Origin: Hymenobacter edaphi
GTDB taxonomy: Bacteria; Bacteroidota; Bacteroidia; Cytophagales; Hymenobacteraceae
DNA: 64,000 nucleotides
NCBI RefSeq assembly: GCF_003258365.1
Contig: NZ_QHKM01000004.1
Location: 558,001 to 622,000, forward strand
Direction: 5' to 3'
A program made the position numbers and the translations under genes. The notes under the pieces were generated by a model. The model did not search any database. It had not been told where the DNA came from and saw only the letters and a list, made by a program, of their open reading frames with translations. Every line of letters begins with the position of its first letter. The first letter of the stretch is position 1. Shown here one piece after another: positions 8,054 through 16,766 of this stretch.

Positions 8054-9181
8054 TTACTGCCACCACCGGTTCTGCGGCGGGGCACCGGCGCCGAGCGTGA
8101 CGGGCTGGCCCAGCTCGGGCGTGGTGATGGGCAGGCCGCGGCGGGCGGCTTCGGCCCAGGCGCGGGTGACGGGCTCGTTCCAGGCGTGGTGGGCTTCGGT
8201 GAAGGCGCCCCAGTGCACCGGCTGGTAGAGGCGGGCGCGTACGTCGAGGGCGGCCTGCACGCTCTGCTCGGGCATCATATGGATCTGGCTCCACTGCCGG
8301 TCGTACTGCCCACACTCCATCAGGGCGAGGTCGAAGGGACCGTACTGCCGGCCGATCTGCTGGAAATGGGGGCCGTAGCCCCCGTCGCCGCTGTAGAACA
8401 CCCGGCGCGTGGGCGTCTTCATCACCCACGACGACCAGGAGGTGGAGTTGCGGTTGGTCAGCCCACGGCCGGAAAAGTGACGGGCCGGCTGGCTGATGAC
8501 CGTCAGGCCGCCGGGCAGCTGCAGCGAGTCGCCCCAGTTCAGTTCGTGGATTTTGGCTTCGGCCACGCCCCAGCGGCGCAGGTGAGCGGCCACGCCCAGC
8601 GGCACCACGAAGTGCGCCACCTGGTCCTTGAGCTGGCGGATGGTTTTGTAGTCGAGGTGGTCGTAGTGGTCGTGGGAGATGAGCACGGCGGTGATGCGCG
8701 GCAGCTGCTGCGGGCTGATGGCCAGCTGGGGGTTGTAGCGCTTGGGCGTCACCCAGGAGAGCGGGCCCATGTCCACGCTCAGCATGGGGTCGAGCAGCAG
8801 GTTCTGGCCGGCTATTTCCACCAGGCTGGCCGAGTGGCCAAACCACGTCACGCGCAGGGTTTCGGTGGTTTTCTGCCGGATGCGGGCCGAGTCGAGCGGC
8901 TGGGTGGGCAGCGGGGCGGCGGGCTCGGTGTTGGGCACTTTGCTGAACAGAAAGCGCCACAGGGCTCCCATCATGCTCCCGCCGGTCATCATCTCGGTGG
9001 GCACCAGGTTCTCGAACTTGCCGTCGTGGTAGCGGCCGGTTTTGGCGTAGGCGGCGCGCTCGGCCTTGGTGGGCTTGCCGCCCAGCTCGGGGCTGAGGTT
9101 GGCAAAGGCCACGCCGGCCAGCAGCAGGAGCAGCAGCAGGCTCAGTGCCCAGCGGCTGAGGGTTTTCAGGGGTTTTCTCAT
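8054..9181 (-). CDS. Membrane-anchored metallo-beta-lactamase-fold hydrolase (NAPE-PLD-like)
   Basis: A 375-residue protein with an N-terminal hydrophobic segment (about residues 9-28) that anchors it or acts as a signal. The core has the metal-binding motif HDHYDH (170-175) in the context VLISHDHYDHLDY, preceded by VTWFGHSASLVEIAGQNLLLDP. This arrangement is typical of the metallo-beta-lactamase group that includes N-acyl-phosphatidylethanolamine phospholipase D and UlaG-type lactonases. The late motifs GDGGYGPHF and QPVHWGAF supply further metal ligands. A phosphodiester or lactone substrate is likely but not determined. Its ATG overlaps the stop of the upstream cyclase gene by four bases (ATGA), so the two are translationally coupled. 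Confidence 0.85.
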   Translation of the reverse strand: MRKPLKTLSRWALSLLLLLLLAGVAFANLSPELGGKPTKAERAAYAKTGRYHDGKFENLVPTEMMTGGSMMGALWRFLFSKVPNTEPAAPLPTQPLDSARIRQKTTETLRVTWFGHSASLVEIAGQNLLLDPMLSVDMGPLSWVTPKRYNPQLAISPQQLPRITAVLISHDHYDHLDYKTIRQLKDQVAHFVVPLGVAAHLRRWGVAEAKIHELNWGDSLQLPGGLTVISQPARHFSGRGLTNRNSTSWSSWVMKTPTRRVFYSGDGGYGPHFQQIGRQYGPFDLALMECGQYDRQWSQIHMMPEQSVQAALDVRARLYQPVHWGAFTEAHHAWNEPVTRAWAEAARRGLPITTPELGQPVTLGAGAPPQNRWWQ

Positions 9182-10263
9182 TGAATGATGTGGAAGTATT
9201 CCTGCACGTCGAGCAGCTCGGTGGCGCGGGCCTTGCCGCGCAGGGGCTGCCCGCCGAGGGGCGTAAACTGAAACTCGGGCTGCGGGCCCAGCTGCTGGCG
9301 CAGCGCGTCGGAAATCAAAAACCGGCTGCCCAGGGCGTTGCACTGGCTCTGGATGCGGGCGGTGGTGTTCAGCACGTCGCCGTGGTACACCAGCTCGCGG
9401 TGGGCCGTGCCCACCAGCACCGTGGTCACCAGCCCGCCGTGGGCGCCGGCCTTGAATTCGGGCACCACCGCGTAGTGGCGCAGGTAGTAGTCGCGCCGCT
9501 CGGCTATGGCGCGCTGCATCTCGAAAAAGCAGTGCAGGCAGTTGGCGTAGCGCAGGCCCCGGGCGGCGGGCCAAGTCACCACCACTTCGTCGCCCACGTA
9601 CTGGTACACCTCGCCGCGGGTGGCCACGATGGCCGGGCTCACGTCGCGGAAAAAGTCGCGTACCAGGCGGCTGTAGGCGTCGTTGCCCAGGGTTTCGGCC
9701 AGCTGGGTCGAGCCTTTCAAATCGACGAAGAGAAAGATGCGGTCCTCGGTTTCGGGCTGCTGGTAGCGCCCGCCCAGCAGCTCCTGCAGGCGGCGCTGGC
9801 TCATGCCCAGCAGCAGCTGCCGCAGCAGCGAGGTGACGAACACGGCCAGCAGGTAGATGACGGGCACCAGCAGCAGGTGGCGCAGCGGCCCGGCCGTGCT
9901 CGGCGCCGGCTCGGCCCACAGCTGCGGCAGCCCCAGCCGGTGGGCTACCAGCCGAAACCCGCCGTAGAGCAGCCCCAGCAGCACCAAGTGCCCGAGGCCC
10001 TGCAGCAGCTTGGCCGCGCGCAGCGACACCCGCTGCACCAGCCACGGAAACCCCACCGCTTCCTGCAGGCCCAGCAGCCAGCCGATGGGAAAGCCCACCA
10101 GCGCCAGTGGCAGCAGCGCCCGGTTGGGCACCCACAGCAGCAGCGCCATGGCCAGCAGCACCGTCACGAACACCCCGCCGGTACTGCCGATGCTCTGCAG
10201 CAAGTGGCGCTGGGCCGCCCAGAACCGGGCCGAGCGGGCGGCAGAAGCGTTGACGTAGGGCAT
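9178..10263 (-). CDS. Membrane class III adenylate/guanylate cyclase
   Basis: A 361-residue protein. The N-terminal half has three or four transmembrane helices (roughly 30-45, 50-66, 88-105, 128-150). The C-terminal half is a class III cyclase catalytic domain, FLFVDLKGSTQLAE, then GEVYQYVGDEVVVTWP. The two metal-binding aspartates are Asp181 and Asp225, so the site looks intact. The cyclic nucleotide made cannot be decided from the substrate-specifying positions by eye. The ATG at 10263 is preferred to an upstream in-frame start (10347) that would add a Pro/Arg-rich tail. The gene is first in a two-gene operon with the metallo-beta-lactamase-fold protein, joined by a 4-base overlap. Confidence 0.87.
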   Translation of the reverse strand: MPYVNASAARSARFWAAQRHLLQSIGSTGGVFVTVLLAMALLLWVPNRALLPLALVGFPIGWLLGLQEAVGFPWLVQRVSLRAAKLLQGLGHLVLLGLLYGGFRLVAHRLGLPQLWAEPAPSTAGPLRHLLLVPVIYLLAVFVTSLLRQLLLGMSQRRLQELLGGRYQQPETEDRIFLFVDLKGSTQLAETLGNDAYSRLVRDFFRDVSPAIVATRGEVYQYVGDEVVVTWPAARGLRYANCLHCFFEMQRAIAERRDYYLRHYAVVPEFKAGAHGGLVTTVLVGTAHRELVYHGDVLNTTARIQSQCNALGSRFLISDALRQQLGPQPEFQFTPLGGQPLRGKARATELLDVQEYFHIIQ

Positions 10264-10393
10264 AGGCAGGGTAGGAGTGGGGCGGGGCCGCGGTAGTGGT
10301 AGTCGGGATGATACGCGAAATACTTTACCGCGCTGCCAAATGCCCACGCCAAACCCGTTGGGCGAGGCGGCGGCTTTACGGGTTACACTTGAA

Positions 10394-10468
10394 CGTCATG
10401 CTGAGCCCTGCGAAGCATCTCGCCTGCTTCGTTGTTCGGTAAAGATGCTTCGCGGCGCTCCGCACGAC
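10394..10468. repeat. REP-like palindromic intergenic repeat
   Basis: Two arms (10394-10420, starting cgtcatgctgagccctgcga, and 10443-10468) are imperfect inverted copies, sharing gcgaagcatct exactly with a few mismatches elsewhere. The arm sequence belongs to the same family as 7760-7789 and 26564-26585. It lies between the cyclase promoter region and the terminator of the next gene. Confidence 0.65.
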
Positions 10469-10482
10469 CCAACCCGGACCCA

Positions 10483-10518
10483 ACAAAACCGCCCCGGCCG
10501 AAGAATCGACCGGGGCGG
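10483..10518 (-). terminator. Intrinsic terminator of the Spy-like gene
   Basis: On the minus strand, a 12-bp GC-rich stem with one mismatch (arms 10507-10518 and 10489-10500) and a 6-base loop is followed by TTTTGTT. Confidence 0.8.
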
Positions 10519-10542
10519 CGGAGAGAGAAGGAACGGGGTGGA

Positions 10543-11040
10543 TTAGCTGCGGCCTTGCTTGAAGTCACCGCGGCGGCCGTCGTGCTGGCCACGGCGCTGC
10601 TGCATCTGCTTCTGGCGCTCCTGGCGCTTGGCCTCAAACTGGGCGTACTGCTTTTTGCTGAGCACGTCCTTGAGCTTTTTGTCGGTGCTTTCGTGGATGC
10701 GCTGGGCCTCGCCGCGCAGCTGGCTGCGGTCGGCGCCCTGGGCGCGGCCGCGCAGGGCCTGCATCTGCTGCTGCTGCTCCAGGAAGATCTGGTCGACCTT
10801 GGTTTTCTGCTTGCTGCTCAGGCCGAGTTCTTTGGCCAGCTTTTCGCTGCGCTGCTGCCGGCGCTGGGCGTCGTCCTTGCGGCCCTTCTTGTGGTCTTTG
10901 TCGCCGTCTTTGTCACGGTCCTGGCGCAGCTCGCGGCGGTCCTGGCCGGTGTCTTGGCCAAAATCGGTGGCAAAGGAGCTGCCGGCAAACGAGCCGGCCA
11001 GACCGAGGATAAGCGCGAGGCTGAAGAGTTGCTTTTTCAT
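10543..11040 (-). CDS. Spy/CpxP-like periplasmic protein
   Basis: A 165-residue exported protein: signal peptide MKKQLFSLALILGLAGSFAG, then a very basic/acidic stretch (QDRRELRQDRDKDGDKDHKK) and a helical region with KLAKELGLSSKQKTKVDQIF and DVLSKKQYAQFEAKRQERQ. The pattern LGLSxxQ...KxxxIF...L...Q resembles the LTxxQ repeats of the Spy/CpxP periplasmic chaperone family, which respond to envelope stress. The assignment rests on this pattern and the high charge, not on a full domain match. The ATG at 11040 is chosen because it begins the signal peptide; the frame continues upstream to 11340 without signal-like sequence. It is a single-gene unit ending at the terminator at 10483-10518. Confidence 0.75.
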   Translation of the reverse strand: MKKQLFSLALILGLAGSFAGSSFATDFGQDTGQDRRELRQDRDKDGDKDHKKGRKDDAQRRQQRSEKLAKELGLSSKQKTKVDQIFLEQQQQMQALRGRAQGADRSQLRGEAQRIHESTDKKLKDVLSKKQYAQFEAKRQERQKQMQQRRGQHDGRRGDFKQGRS

Positions 11041-11373
11041 GGGTGACAAATGGTTGGGAGGTTGGTTTCGACGTTGAGATTCAGGACGCTGCGTCCTTGC
11101 CAGATGCTTTGCAAGCCCAGTGCCGAAGTGCGGGGGCGCTGGGCCGGTTCTCTGGCATCGGCCCCAAAACCCCGACGAACAGCCGCGTTTTGTCGCCCAT
11201 CCAGCACGAGCCGGATTGGCCGAATATGCTACGCCGCGCGGCCGGCACCCGCGTTTTGGTGGCCGGTGCCCGCCCGCTGGCAAAAGGTTTGGTCGCCGGT
11301 AATCTTTTCGCACAAGCCCAGTTTCCGGCCGCACAATCAATTCCTGCCCATGCCACGGCGTAGCTGCTTTCTT
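11041..11373. other. Noncoding divergent intergenic region
   Basis: A 333-base region between two divergently transcribed genes. Open frames cross it, but they are in-frame upstream extensions of the flanking genes and lack signal peptides or recognisable motifs. I see no convincing promoter consensus, RNA gene or repeat, apart from a small near-palindrome at 11086-11098 (ggacgc t gcgtcc). Confidence 0.5.
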
Positions 11374-11712
11374 ATGACTGGAAAACTGGTACTTTTTGCG
11401 GTCAGCCTACTGGCCCTGGCCGGACCACGGGCCCAGGCCCAATCCGCCCCGAAACCGGCCGACGCCGACGCGGCTATCCGCAGGCTAGGCACGGCCTTCG
11501 TGCAGGTTCCCACACACGTGGGCCTGTCGGTGGGCATCGTTGACCACGGCCAGAAGAGCCTGTACCATTTCGGCTCGACGCAAAAAGGCCGGCAGCAGGT
11601 GCCAACGGCCCAAACGGTCTACGAAATTGGCTCTGTCAGCAAGACGTTCAACAGCCTGCTGCGCACCAAGCCCGAAAAGCTCGCCGGCCGGGTGCTGTCA
11701 CCGGTCTGCTAG
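11374..11712 (+). pseudogene. Truncated serine beta-lactamase/esterase-family gene
   Basis: A 112-residue remnant beginning with a good signal peptide (MTGKLVLFAVSLLALAGPRA, then QAQ). It continues with PTHVGLSVGIVDHGQKSLYHFGST and QTVYEIGSVSKTF. The SVSK tetrad is the SxxK catalytic motif of class C beta-lactamases and related serine hydrolases. These proteins normally run 350-500 residues and need the downstream YxN and HxG motifs. Here the frame changes character right after the SxxK motif (NSLLRTKPEKLAGRVLSPVC) and stops, and the next gene starts 36 bases later. The rest of the gene seems deleted, so no active enzyme is expected. Confidence 0.8.
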
Positions 11713-11735
11713 ATAAATCAACGCCGGATGCGTGC

Positions 11736-11742
11736 TACTTTG
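11736..11742 (+). promoter_or_regulatory. -7-like box 5 bases before the acetyltransferase ATG
   Basis: TACTTTG ends at 11742 and the ATG is at 11748. With usual Bacteroidota spacing, transcription would begin within a few bases of the start codon, giving a leaderless or near-leaderless message. Confidence 0.4.
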
Positions 11743-11747
11743 CCGCC

Positions 11748-12311
11748 ATGCAGCTCCTGACCCTCGGCGGCCTCGCGCCGGCCGCCATTCCCCGCCTCGA
11801 AACGCCCGACCTCCTCCTGCGCGGCCCCCGCCCCGACGACCTGCTCGAAGCCGCCGCCCTGCACCAGGACCCGGCCTTCTACCGCTACCTCGGCAACCAG
11901 CCCAACGACGAGGAAACCGTGTGGCGCCGCATTCTGGGCCAGCAGGGCCTCTGGGCCATGCTTGGCTACGGCAGCTGGTCGGTGGAGGAAAAAGCCACCG
12001 GCCGCTTTATCGGCACCACCGGCTTCTTCGACTACCAGCGCGACCTGACCCCGTCCCTGAAGGGCACGCCCGAAGCCGGCTGGGTATTCGCCCCGCGCGT
12101 GCACGGCCGCGGCTTCGCCAGCCAGGCCTTGCAAGTGGCCCTGGCCTGGGCCGACGAGCACCTGCCCGCCCCGCGCACCGCCTGCATCATCGACCCCGAC
12201 AACGCCGCCTCCCTGCGCCTGGCCCACAAGTTCGGCTACCGCGAATACGCCCGCTCGCCCTACCACGGCAGCGACATCGTGCTGCTGGAGCGCCCCCGCG
12301 GCGGCCAGTAA
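11748..12311 (+). CDS. GNAT acetyltransferase, RimJ/RimL type
   Basis: A 187-residue acetyltransferase of the GNAT superfamily, which transfers acetyl from acetyl-CoA to an amine, often a protein N-terminus or small molecule. It starts with the family pattern RLETPDLLLRGPRPDDL. The acetyl-CoA-binding motif A region is AGWVFAPRVHGRGFASQALQVAL, with HGRGFA matching the Q/RxxGxG/A signature. The late DPDNAASLRLAHKFGY is the usual N-x-x-S-x-x-L...GF element. There is no signal peptide. The substrate cannot be inferred. It may be a leaderless transcript (promoter-like box at 11736-11742), and it lies immediately after a broken gene. Confidence 0.87.
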   Translation: MQLLTLGGLAPAAIPRLETPDLLLRGPRPDDLLEAAALHQDPAFYRYLGNQPNDEETVWRRILGQQGLWAMLGYGSWSVEEKATGRFIGTTGFFDYQRDLTPSLKGTPEAGWVFAPRVHGRGFASQALQVALAWADEHLPAPRTACIIDPDNAASLRLAHKFGYREYARSPYHGSDIVLLERPRGGQ

Positions 12312-12663
12312 AACGGCGCAACTGGCCGTCGTTGCGCGGCGTAGCCGAAGCAATCCGCCCTCCAGTAGCACCGCCGACCCAATACGCACCAACTGCAAAG
12401 TCGCCAGAACAACAACGGCACCGCCCGAAACCTAAGCTACTGGTTTCCGGCGGTGCCGTTTTCGGTCGTTGCCGGTTTCGGCGTTGCTGCCGCGAGGGGA
12501 AAGATTGGCCTCGCCGCACGTTCCCACCGCCTCGCCGCCTCATCCTAAAAAACCAAAAGGCCCGCTTTCGACAGAAAGCGGGCCCTTACGTCCGGCCGAA
12601 TCAATCGTCCGGCTCCCCCTCTCTTTTTCGGAGAGGGGGCCGGGGGGGGAGGCGCACGTGAGG
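12312..12663. other. Intergenic region with two hairpins, no gene
   Basis: This 352-base gap carries the terminator at 12551-12584 and a second hairpin at 12611-12641 (arms with ggctccccctctc and gagagggggcc around tttttcg). The G/C-run hairpin looks like a dispersed repeat end rather than a second terminator. 12312-12550 holds no coding signal I can support. Confidence 0.5.
12551..12584 (-). terminator. Intrinsic terminator of the thioredoxin-like gene
   Basis: On the minus strand, an 11-bp stem (arms 12574-12584 and 12559-12569) with a 4-base loop is followed by TTTTGGTTTTTT. It lies 80 bases past the stop codon. Confidence 0.75.
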
Positions 12664-14028
12664 TTACTCCGCCAGCAGCTGCGCCACCGTCTTCTCGAAT
12701 TCCGCCTTTTCCTGCTCGTAGTACTTGCCGGTGCCGGGGCCCGAGAAGCCGGTGTGCACCTTGCGCACCTCGCCCTTCTTGTCCAGGAAGATGGTAGTGG
12801 GGAAGGCCAGCACCTTGGCCAGCTGCGGCAGAGCTTTGCTGGCCGAGTCCTTGTTGGCCACGCCCGCCACGGCCAGGTCGTAGCCGATGTTCATGCGCTG
12901 CTTCATCTTCAGCAGCTTCTGCGACGCCAGTTTCTGGTCGGGCGTGCGCTCGAAGCCCAGTCCGATGATTTCCACCCCGCGCTGCTTGTTCTGCTCGTAC
13001 CAGGGCGCCAGGAAGTTGGTTTCGTCCATGCAGTTGGGGCACCAGGAGCCGAGCACCTGCACCACCACCACCTTGCCCCGGTACTTCGGGTCGGTGGGGG
13101 AGATGCTGCCGCCCTCGAAGATGTTCGGAAACTTGAAGTCCAGCCGCTTCTGCCCCGGTTTCAGGCCGGTGAGGGCGTTGGCGTCGGGTAGCTTGGCGTT
13201 GGGGTCCAGCGTGGCCGTCCAGGTTTCATGGCCCGATTTTCCGCTGTAAAAGTCACCCTGAAGAGTTTTGAAACCATCAGCCGAGGTAGCATCAAATAGC
13301 CACCCGTGGCTACCGTCGAAAGTGGCAAGCTGTAAACGTTCCTTCCCGTCGCGCATCTTTACAATGTTGCCGCTCAGGTAACGGTAGTCGCCCGTGGTAG
13401 TCAGGAAAGTGCCGTACGCTTTGTCGCTGTCAGCTTCCTTGCGGAAGATGCCTACTGCCGGATACGTTTCACCCGAATCATCTTTGAATACTACGCTGAA
13501 GCTCTGTGCTTGGTGCAGTAATGGGTAATCGGTGCGCTCTTTTGCTTCCCCAAAAAACAAGGTTTGTGGCGTGGGATGAGAAGCTTTGAAGGGTACTCGG
13601 TAAGAGCCTTTTGCATCGTACTTTACCCAATAACCAGTGAGTGTTCCAGATGAGGCGGCTTTTGACAACCTCTCCGACACCACCAGCGCCGCGTCGAAAG
13701 CCCCGAGGCGGATGGTCGTAGAGTCGCCAGCCGTGCTGATTTCGTCGCAACGCAGCTTTTCCTCGCCGTTGATGCCCCGGTTGATAAGGTATACCACCTG
13801 CTTACCGCCTTCGTCCTTCAAGTCGAACAGGAACGGTATTTCCTGGCCCTGAGCCGACAGCACGCCGCGCCAGGTGCCGGCCGTCAGGGCCGTAGCCGTG
13901 GTGGCCGCGCTGCCACTTTCCGAGGCAGTGGCATTTTTATCACCGCCTGAGTTGCAGGCGCTCAGCAGCGTGGTCAGCAGGGCGGCGCTGCCCAGCAGCC
14001 GGCGGCCCGAAACGAATTGAAAAGTCAT
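12664..14028 (-). CDS. TlpA-like thioredoxin-fold lipoprotein
   Basis: A 454-residue lipoprotein with lipobox LLSAC (Cys25) after the signal MTFQFVSGRRLLGSAALLTT. Residues about 45-290 form a beta-rich N-terminal region seen in Bacteroidota TlpA-type proteins (TAGTWRGVLSAQGQEIPFLFDL). A C-terminal thioredoxin domain has the active site W329-C330-P-N-C333 in VLGSWCPNCMDE and the cis-Pro element AFPTTIFLDKKGEV. It probably reduces disulfides in envelope proteins, for example during cytochrome c maturation or oxidative-stress repair. It is a monocistronic gene divergent from aconitase, and its terminator follows the stop. No membrane reductase partner is nearby. Confidence 0.88.
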   Translation of the reverse strand: MTFQFVSGRRLLGSAALLTTLLSACNSGGDKNATASESGSAATTATALTAGTWRGVLSAQGQEIPFLFDLKDEGGKQVVYLINRGINGEEKLRCDEISTAGDSTTIRLGAFDAALVVSERLSKAASSGTLTGYWVKYDAKGSYRVPFKASHPTPQTLFFGEAKERTDYPLLHQAQSFSVVFKDDSGETYPAVGIFRKEADSDKAYGTFLTTTGDYRYLSGNIVKMRDGKERLQLATFDGSHGWLFDATSADGFKTLQGDFYSGKSGHETWTATLDPNAKLPDANALTGLKPGQKRLDFKFPNIFEGGSISPTDPKYRGKVVVVQVLGSWCPNCMDETNFLAPWYEQNKQRGVEIIGLGFERTPDQKLASQKLLKMKQRMNIGYDLAVAGVANKDSASKALPQLAKVLAFPTTIFLDKKGEVRKVHTGFSGPGTGKYYEQEKAEFEKTVAQLLAE

Positions 14029-14129
14029 CTGTTACTAAGGAAGATGGGCGCAAAAAGACCCGAAAAAGTACACTCCGTGGCCGACCCCAATGGCCGAACC
14101 CGCGTACAACCTTGCGGCGAATATAAAGT

Positions 14130-14160
14130 TTGCCGGCCGGTGAGGCGGGGCCTATATTTG
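14130..14160 (+). promoter_or_regulatory. Complete Bacteroidota promoter for aconitase
   Basis: TTG at 14130-14132 (-33 element), 20 bases, then TATATTTG at 14153-14160 (-7 element). This is an exact match to the consensus in sequence and spacing. The ATG follows 52 bases later. Confidence 0.8.
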
Positions 14161-14212
14161 CGCCTTAGCCGCTTTAGGCTTGGTTTTGTCACCCTTTTCC
14201 CGCTGATATCCC

Positions 14213-16498
14213 ATGGCGTTTGACCTGGAAATGATCAAGACCGTGTACAACGGTCTGGGCGAGCGAGTAGAAGCTGCCCGCCGCGTAGTGGGCCGCCCCC
14301 TCACGCTGGCCGAAAAAATCCTATACGCCCACCTCTACAACGGCGCGCCCGAACAAGCATTCGGCCGCGGCGTTTCCTACGTCGACTTCGCTCCCGACCG
14401 CGTGGCCATGCAGGATGCCACCGCCCAGATGGCCCTGCTGCAGTTCATGCAGGCTGGTAAAGTAAAAGTGTCGGTGCCCTCCACGGTGCACTGTGACCAC
14501 CTGATCCAGGCCAAAGAAGGCGCCGCCGAAGACCTGGCCATTGCCAACTCGGAGAACAAGGAAGTGTACGACTTCCTGGCCTCGGTGTCCAACAAATACG
14601 GCATCGGCTTCTGGAAGCCCGGCGCCGGCATCATTCACCAGGTGGTGCTCGAAAACTACGCCTTCCCCGGCGGCATGATGATCGGTACCGACTCGCACAC
14701 CCCCAACGCCGGCGGCCTCGGCATGCTGGCTATCGGGGTGGGCGGTGCCGACGCCGTGGACGTAATGGCCGGCATGGCCTGGGAACTGAAATTCCCGAAA
14801 CTCATCGGCGTGAAGCTGACCGGCAAGCTGTCGGGCTGGGCTTCGCCGAAGGACGTGATTCTGAAAGTCGCCGGCATCCTGACGGTGAAGGGTGGCACCG
14901 GCGCCATCGTCGAGTACTTCGGCGAGGGTTCCGAAAACATGTCGTGCACCGGCAAGGCGACCATCTGCAACATGGGCGCCGAAATCGGGGCTACCACCTC
15001 GGTATTCGCCTTCGACCAGTCGATGGTGACCTACCTCTCGGGCACCGGCCGCCAGGACATTGCCGAAGCCGCTAACGCCGTGGCCGCGCACCTGCGCCCC
15101 GACCCGGAAGTGTACGCCGACCCGGCTACCTACTACGACCAGCTGATCGAAATCAACCTGTCGGAGCTGGAGCCGCACGTCAACGGCCCGTTCACCCCGG
15201 ACGCCGCCTGGCCGATTTCGCAGTTTGCCGCCGCCGTCAAGGAGCACGGCTGGCCCGAGAAGCTGGAAGTTGGTCTGATCGGCTCGTGCACCAACTCGTC
15301 GTACGAGGACATCACCCGCGCCGCGTCCATTGCCGAACAGGCCGTATCGAAAGGCCTAGCCGTCAACGCGGAGTTCACCGTAACGCCCGGCTCGGAGCTG
15401 GTGCGCTACACCGTGCAGCGCGACGGTCTGCTCGACACCTTCGCCCAGATGGGCGGCGTGGTGCTGGCCAACGCCTGCGGCCCGTGCATCGGCCAGTGGG
15501 CCCGCCACACCGACGACCCCAAGCGCCGTAACTCCATCATTACGAGCTTCAACCGCAACTTCGCCAAGCGCAACGACGGCAACCCGAACACCCACGCCTT
15601 CGTGGCCTCGCCCGAAATAGTGACGGCCTTCGCCATTGCCGGCGACCTGACCTTCAACCCGCTGACCGACACGCTGACCAACAAGGACGGCCAGCAGGTG
15701 AAGCTCGACGAGCCCCGCGGCGTGGACATGCCGCCCCAGGGCTACGCCGTGGAAGACGCCGGCTACCAGGCCCCGGCCGAGGACAGCTCCTCGGTGCAGG
15801 TACTGGTGGACCCGAACTCCGACCGCCTGGAGCTGCTGGAGCCCTTTAAACCCTGGGAAGGCACCGACCTGTCGGGCCTGCGCCTGCTCATCAAGGCCCA
15901 GGGCAAGTGCACCACCGACCACATTTCGATGGCCGGCCCCTGGCTGAAGTACCGCGGCCACCTCGACAACATCTCCAACAACATGCTGATCGGCGCCACC
16001 AACGCCTTCAACGGCGAAGCCAACAGCGTGCGGGATTACGTGGCCCAGGGCGAGTCGTACAACGCCGTGCCGCAGGTTGCCCGCAACTATAAGTCGATGG
16101 GCATCGGCACCATCGTGGTGGGCGACGAAAACTACGGCGAAGGCTCCTCGCGGGAGCACGCCGCCATGGAGCCGCGCCACCTGGGTGTGCGCGCCATCCT
16201 GGTGAAGTCGTTTGCCCGTATCCACGAAACGAACCTGAAAAAGCAGGGCATGCTGGCCCTGACCTTCGCCAACAAGGCCGACTACGACCTGATCGAGGAA
16301 GGCGACACGGTGGACATCATCGGTCTGACCGAGTTTGCCCCCGGCAAGCCCCTGCAGATCCGCCTGCACCACGCCGACGGCGACACGGACCTCATCACGG
16401 TGAACCACACCTACAATGAAGGCCAGATCGAGTGGTTCAAAGCCGGCTCGGCCCTGAACCTGATCCGCCTGCAGCAGTCGGCCCAGACGGTAGCCTAA
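14213..16498 (+). CDS. acn: Aconitate hydratase
   Basis: A 761-residue aconitase that interconverts citrate and isocitrate through cis-aconitate in the TCA cycle. The three cysteines that bind the 4Fe-4S cluster are present: Cys359 in GSCTNSS, and Cys422 and Cys425 in [10 protein letters not shown]. Other conserved blocks include [42 protein letters not shown] and [15 protein letters not shown] (swivel domain). The length and the single order of domains 1-4 resemble the mitochondrial-type aconitase used by Bacteroidota rather than AcnB. It is a single gene behind a textbook promoter (14130-14160), with a strong terminator after the stop (16522-16555). Confidence 0.97.
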   Translation: MAFDLEMIKTVYNGLGERVEAARRVVGRPLTLAEKILYAHLYNGAPEQAFGRGVSYVDFAPDRVAMQDATAQMALLQFMQAGKVKVSVPSTVHCDHLIQAKEGAAEDLAIANSENKEVYDFLASVSNKYGIGFWKPGAGIIHQVVLENYAFPGGMMIGTDSHTPNAGGLGMLAIGVGGADAVDVMAGMAWELKFPKLIGVKLTGKLSGWASPKDVILKVAGILTVKGGTGAIVEYFGEGSENMSCTGKATICNMGAEIGATTSVFAFDQSMVTYLSGTGRQDIAEAANAVAAHLRPDPEVYADPATYYDQLIEINLSELEPHVNGPFTPDAAWPISQFAAAVKEHGWPEKLEVGLIGSCTNSSYEDITRAASIAEQAVSKGLAVNAEFTVTPGSELVRYTVQRDGLLDTFAQMGGVVLANACGPCIGQWARHTDDPKRRNSIITSFNRNFAKRNDGNPNTHAFVASPEIVTAFAIAGDLTFNPLTDTLTNKDGQQVKLDEPRGVDMPPQGYAVEDAGYQAPAEDSSSVQVLVDPNSDRLELLEPFKPWEGTDLSGLRLLIKAQGKCTTDHISMAGPWLKYRGHLDNISNNMLIGATNAFNGEANSVRDYVAQGESYNAVPQVARNYKSMGIGTIVVGDENYGEGSSREHAAMEPRHLGVRAILVKSFARIHETNLKKQGMLALTFANKADYDLIEEGDTVDIIGLTEFAPGKPLQIRLHHADGDTDLITVNHTYNEGQIEWFKAGSALNLIRLQQSAQTVA

Positions 16499-16521
16499 GC
16501 TGCCCGACGGCTCCAAGCAGA

Positions 16522-16555
16522 AACCGGCCGCTTCCCGTGGGGGAGGCGGCCGGTT
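16522..16555 (+). terminator. Intrinsic terminator of aconitase
   Basis: A 15-bp stem with one G-U type pair (arms 16522-16536 and 16541-16555) and a short loop, followed by ttgcgttt. It lies 24 bases beyond the aconitase stop codon. Confidence 0.8.
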
Positions 16556-16582
16556 TTGCGTTTGGGGACTGCGCTAAAAGGC

Positions 16583-16616
16583 CGTCATGTCGAGCGAAGC
16601 CGGGACATCTGGCGGG
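16583..16616. repeat. Single REP-family half unit
   Basis: cgtcatgtcgagcgaagccg followed by ggacatctggcggg closely matches the unit at 7886-7920. No inverted partner is found next to it, so it is a solitary half element in the gap upstream of the secreted protein at 16767. Confidence 0.6.
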
Positions 16617-16766
16617 CTGACACCTGGGAATCTTGTTCAGCGAAAAGCTCCCACCCAACAACCTGCGCGGGATGGCCCAACGGGACAACTCTATCTGCTG
16701 TCGTGGGCTAGTGGACAGCCACCGATGCCCGTTCTTTGTGCCGAAACAGTTCGATGCCTTATTCCT

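Noticed and set aside
8054-10135. 693-codon minus-strand frame as one fusion protein
   Set aside because: Its first 300 codons are an out-of-frame reading of the cyclase gene. The real unit is two genes overlapping by ATGA at 9178-9181.
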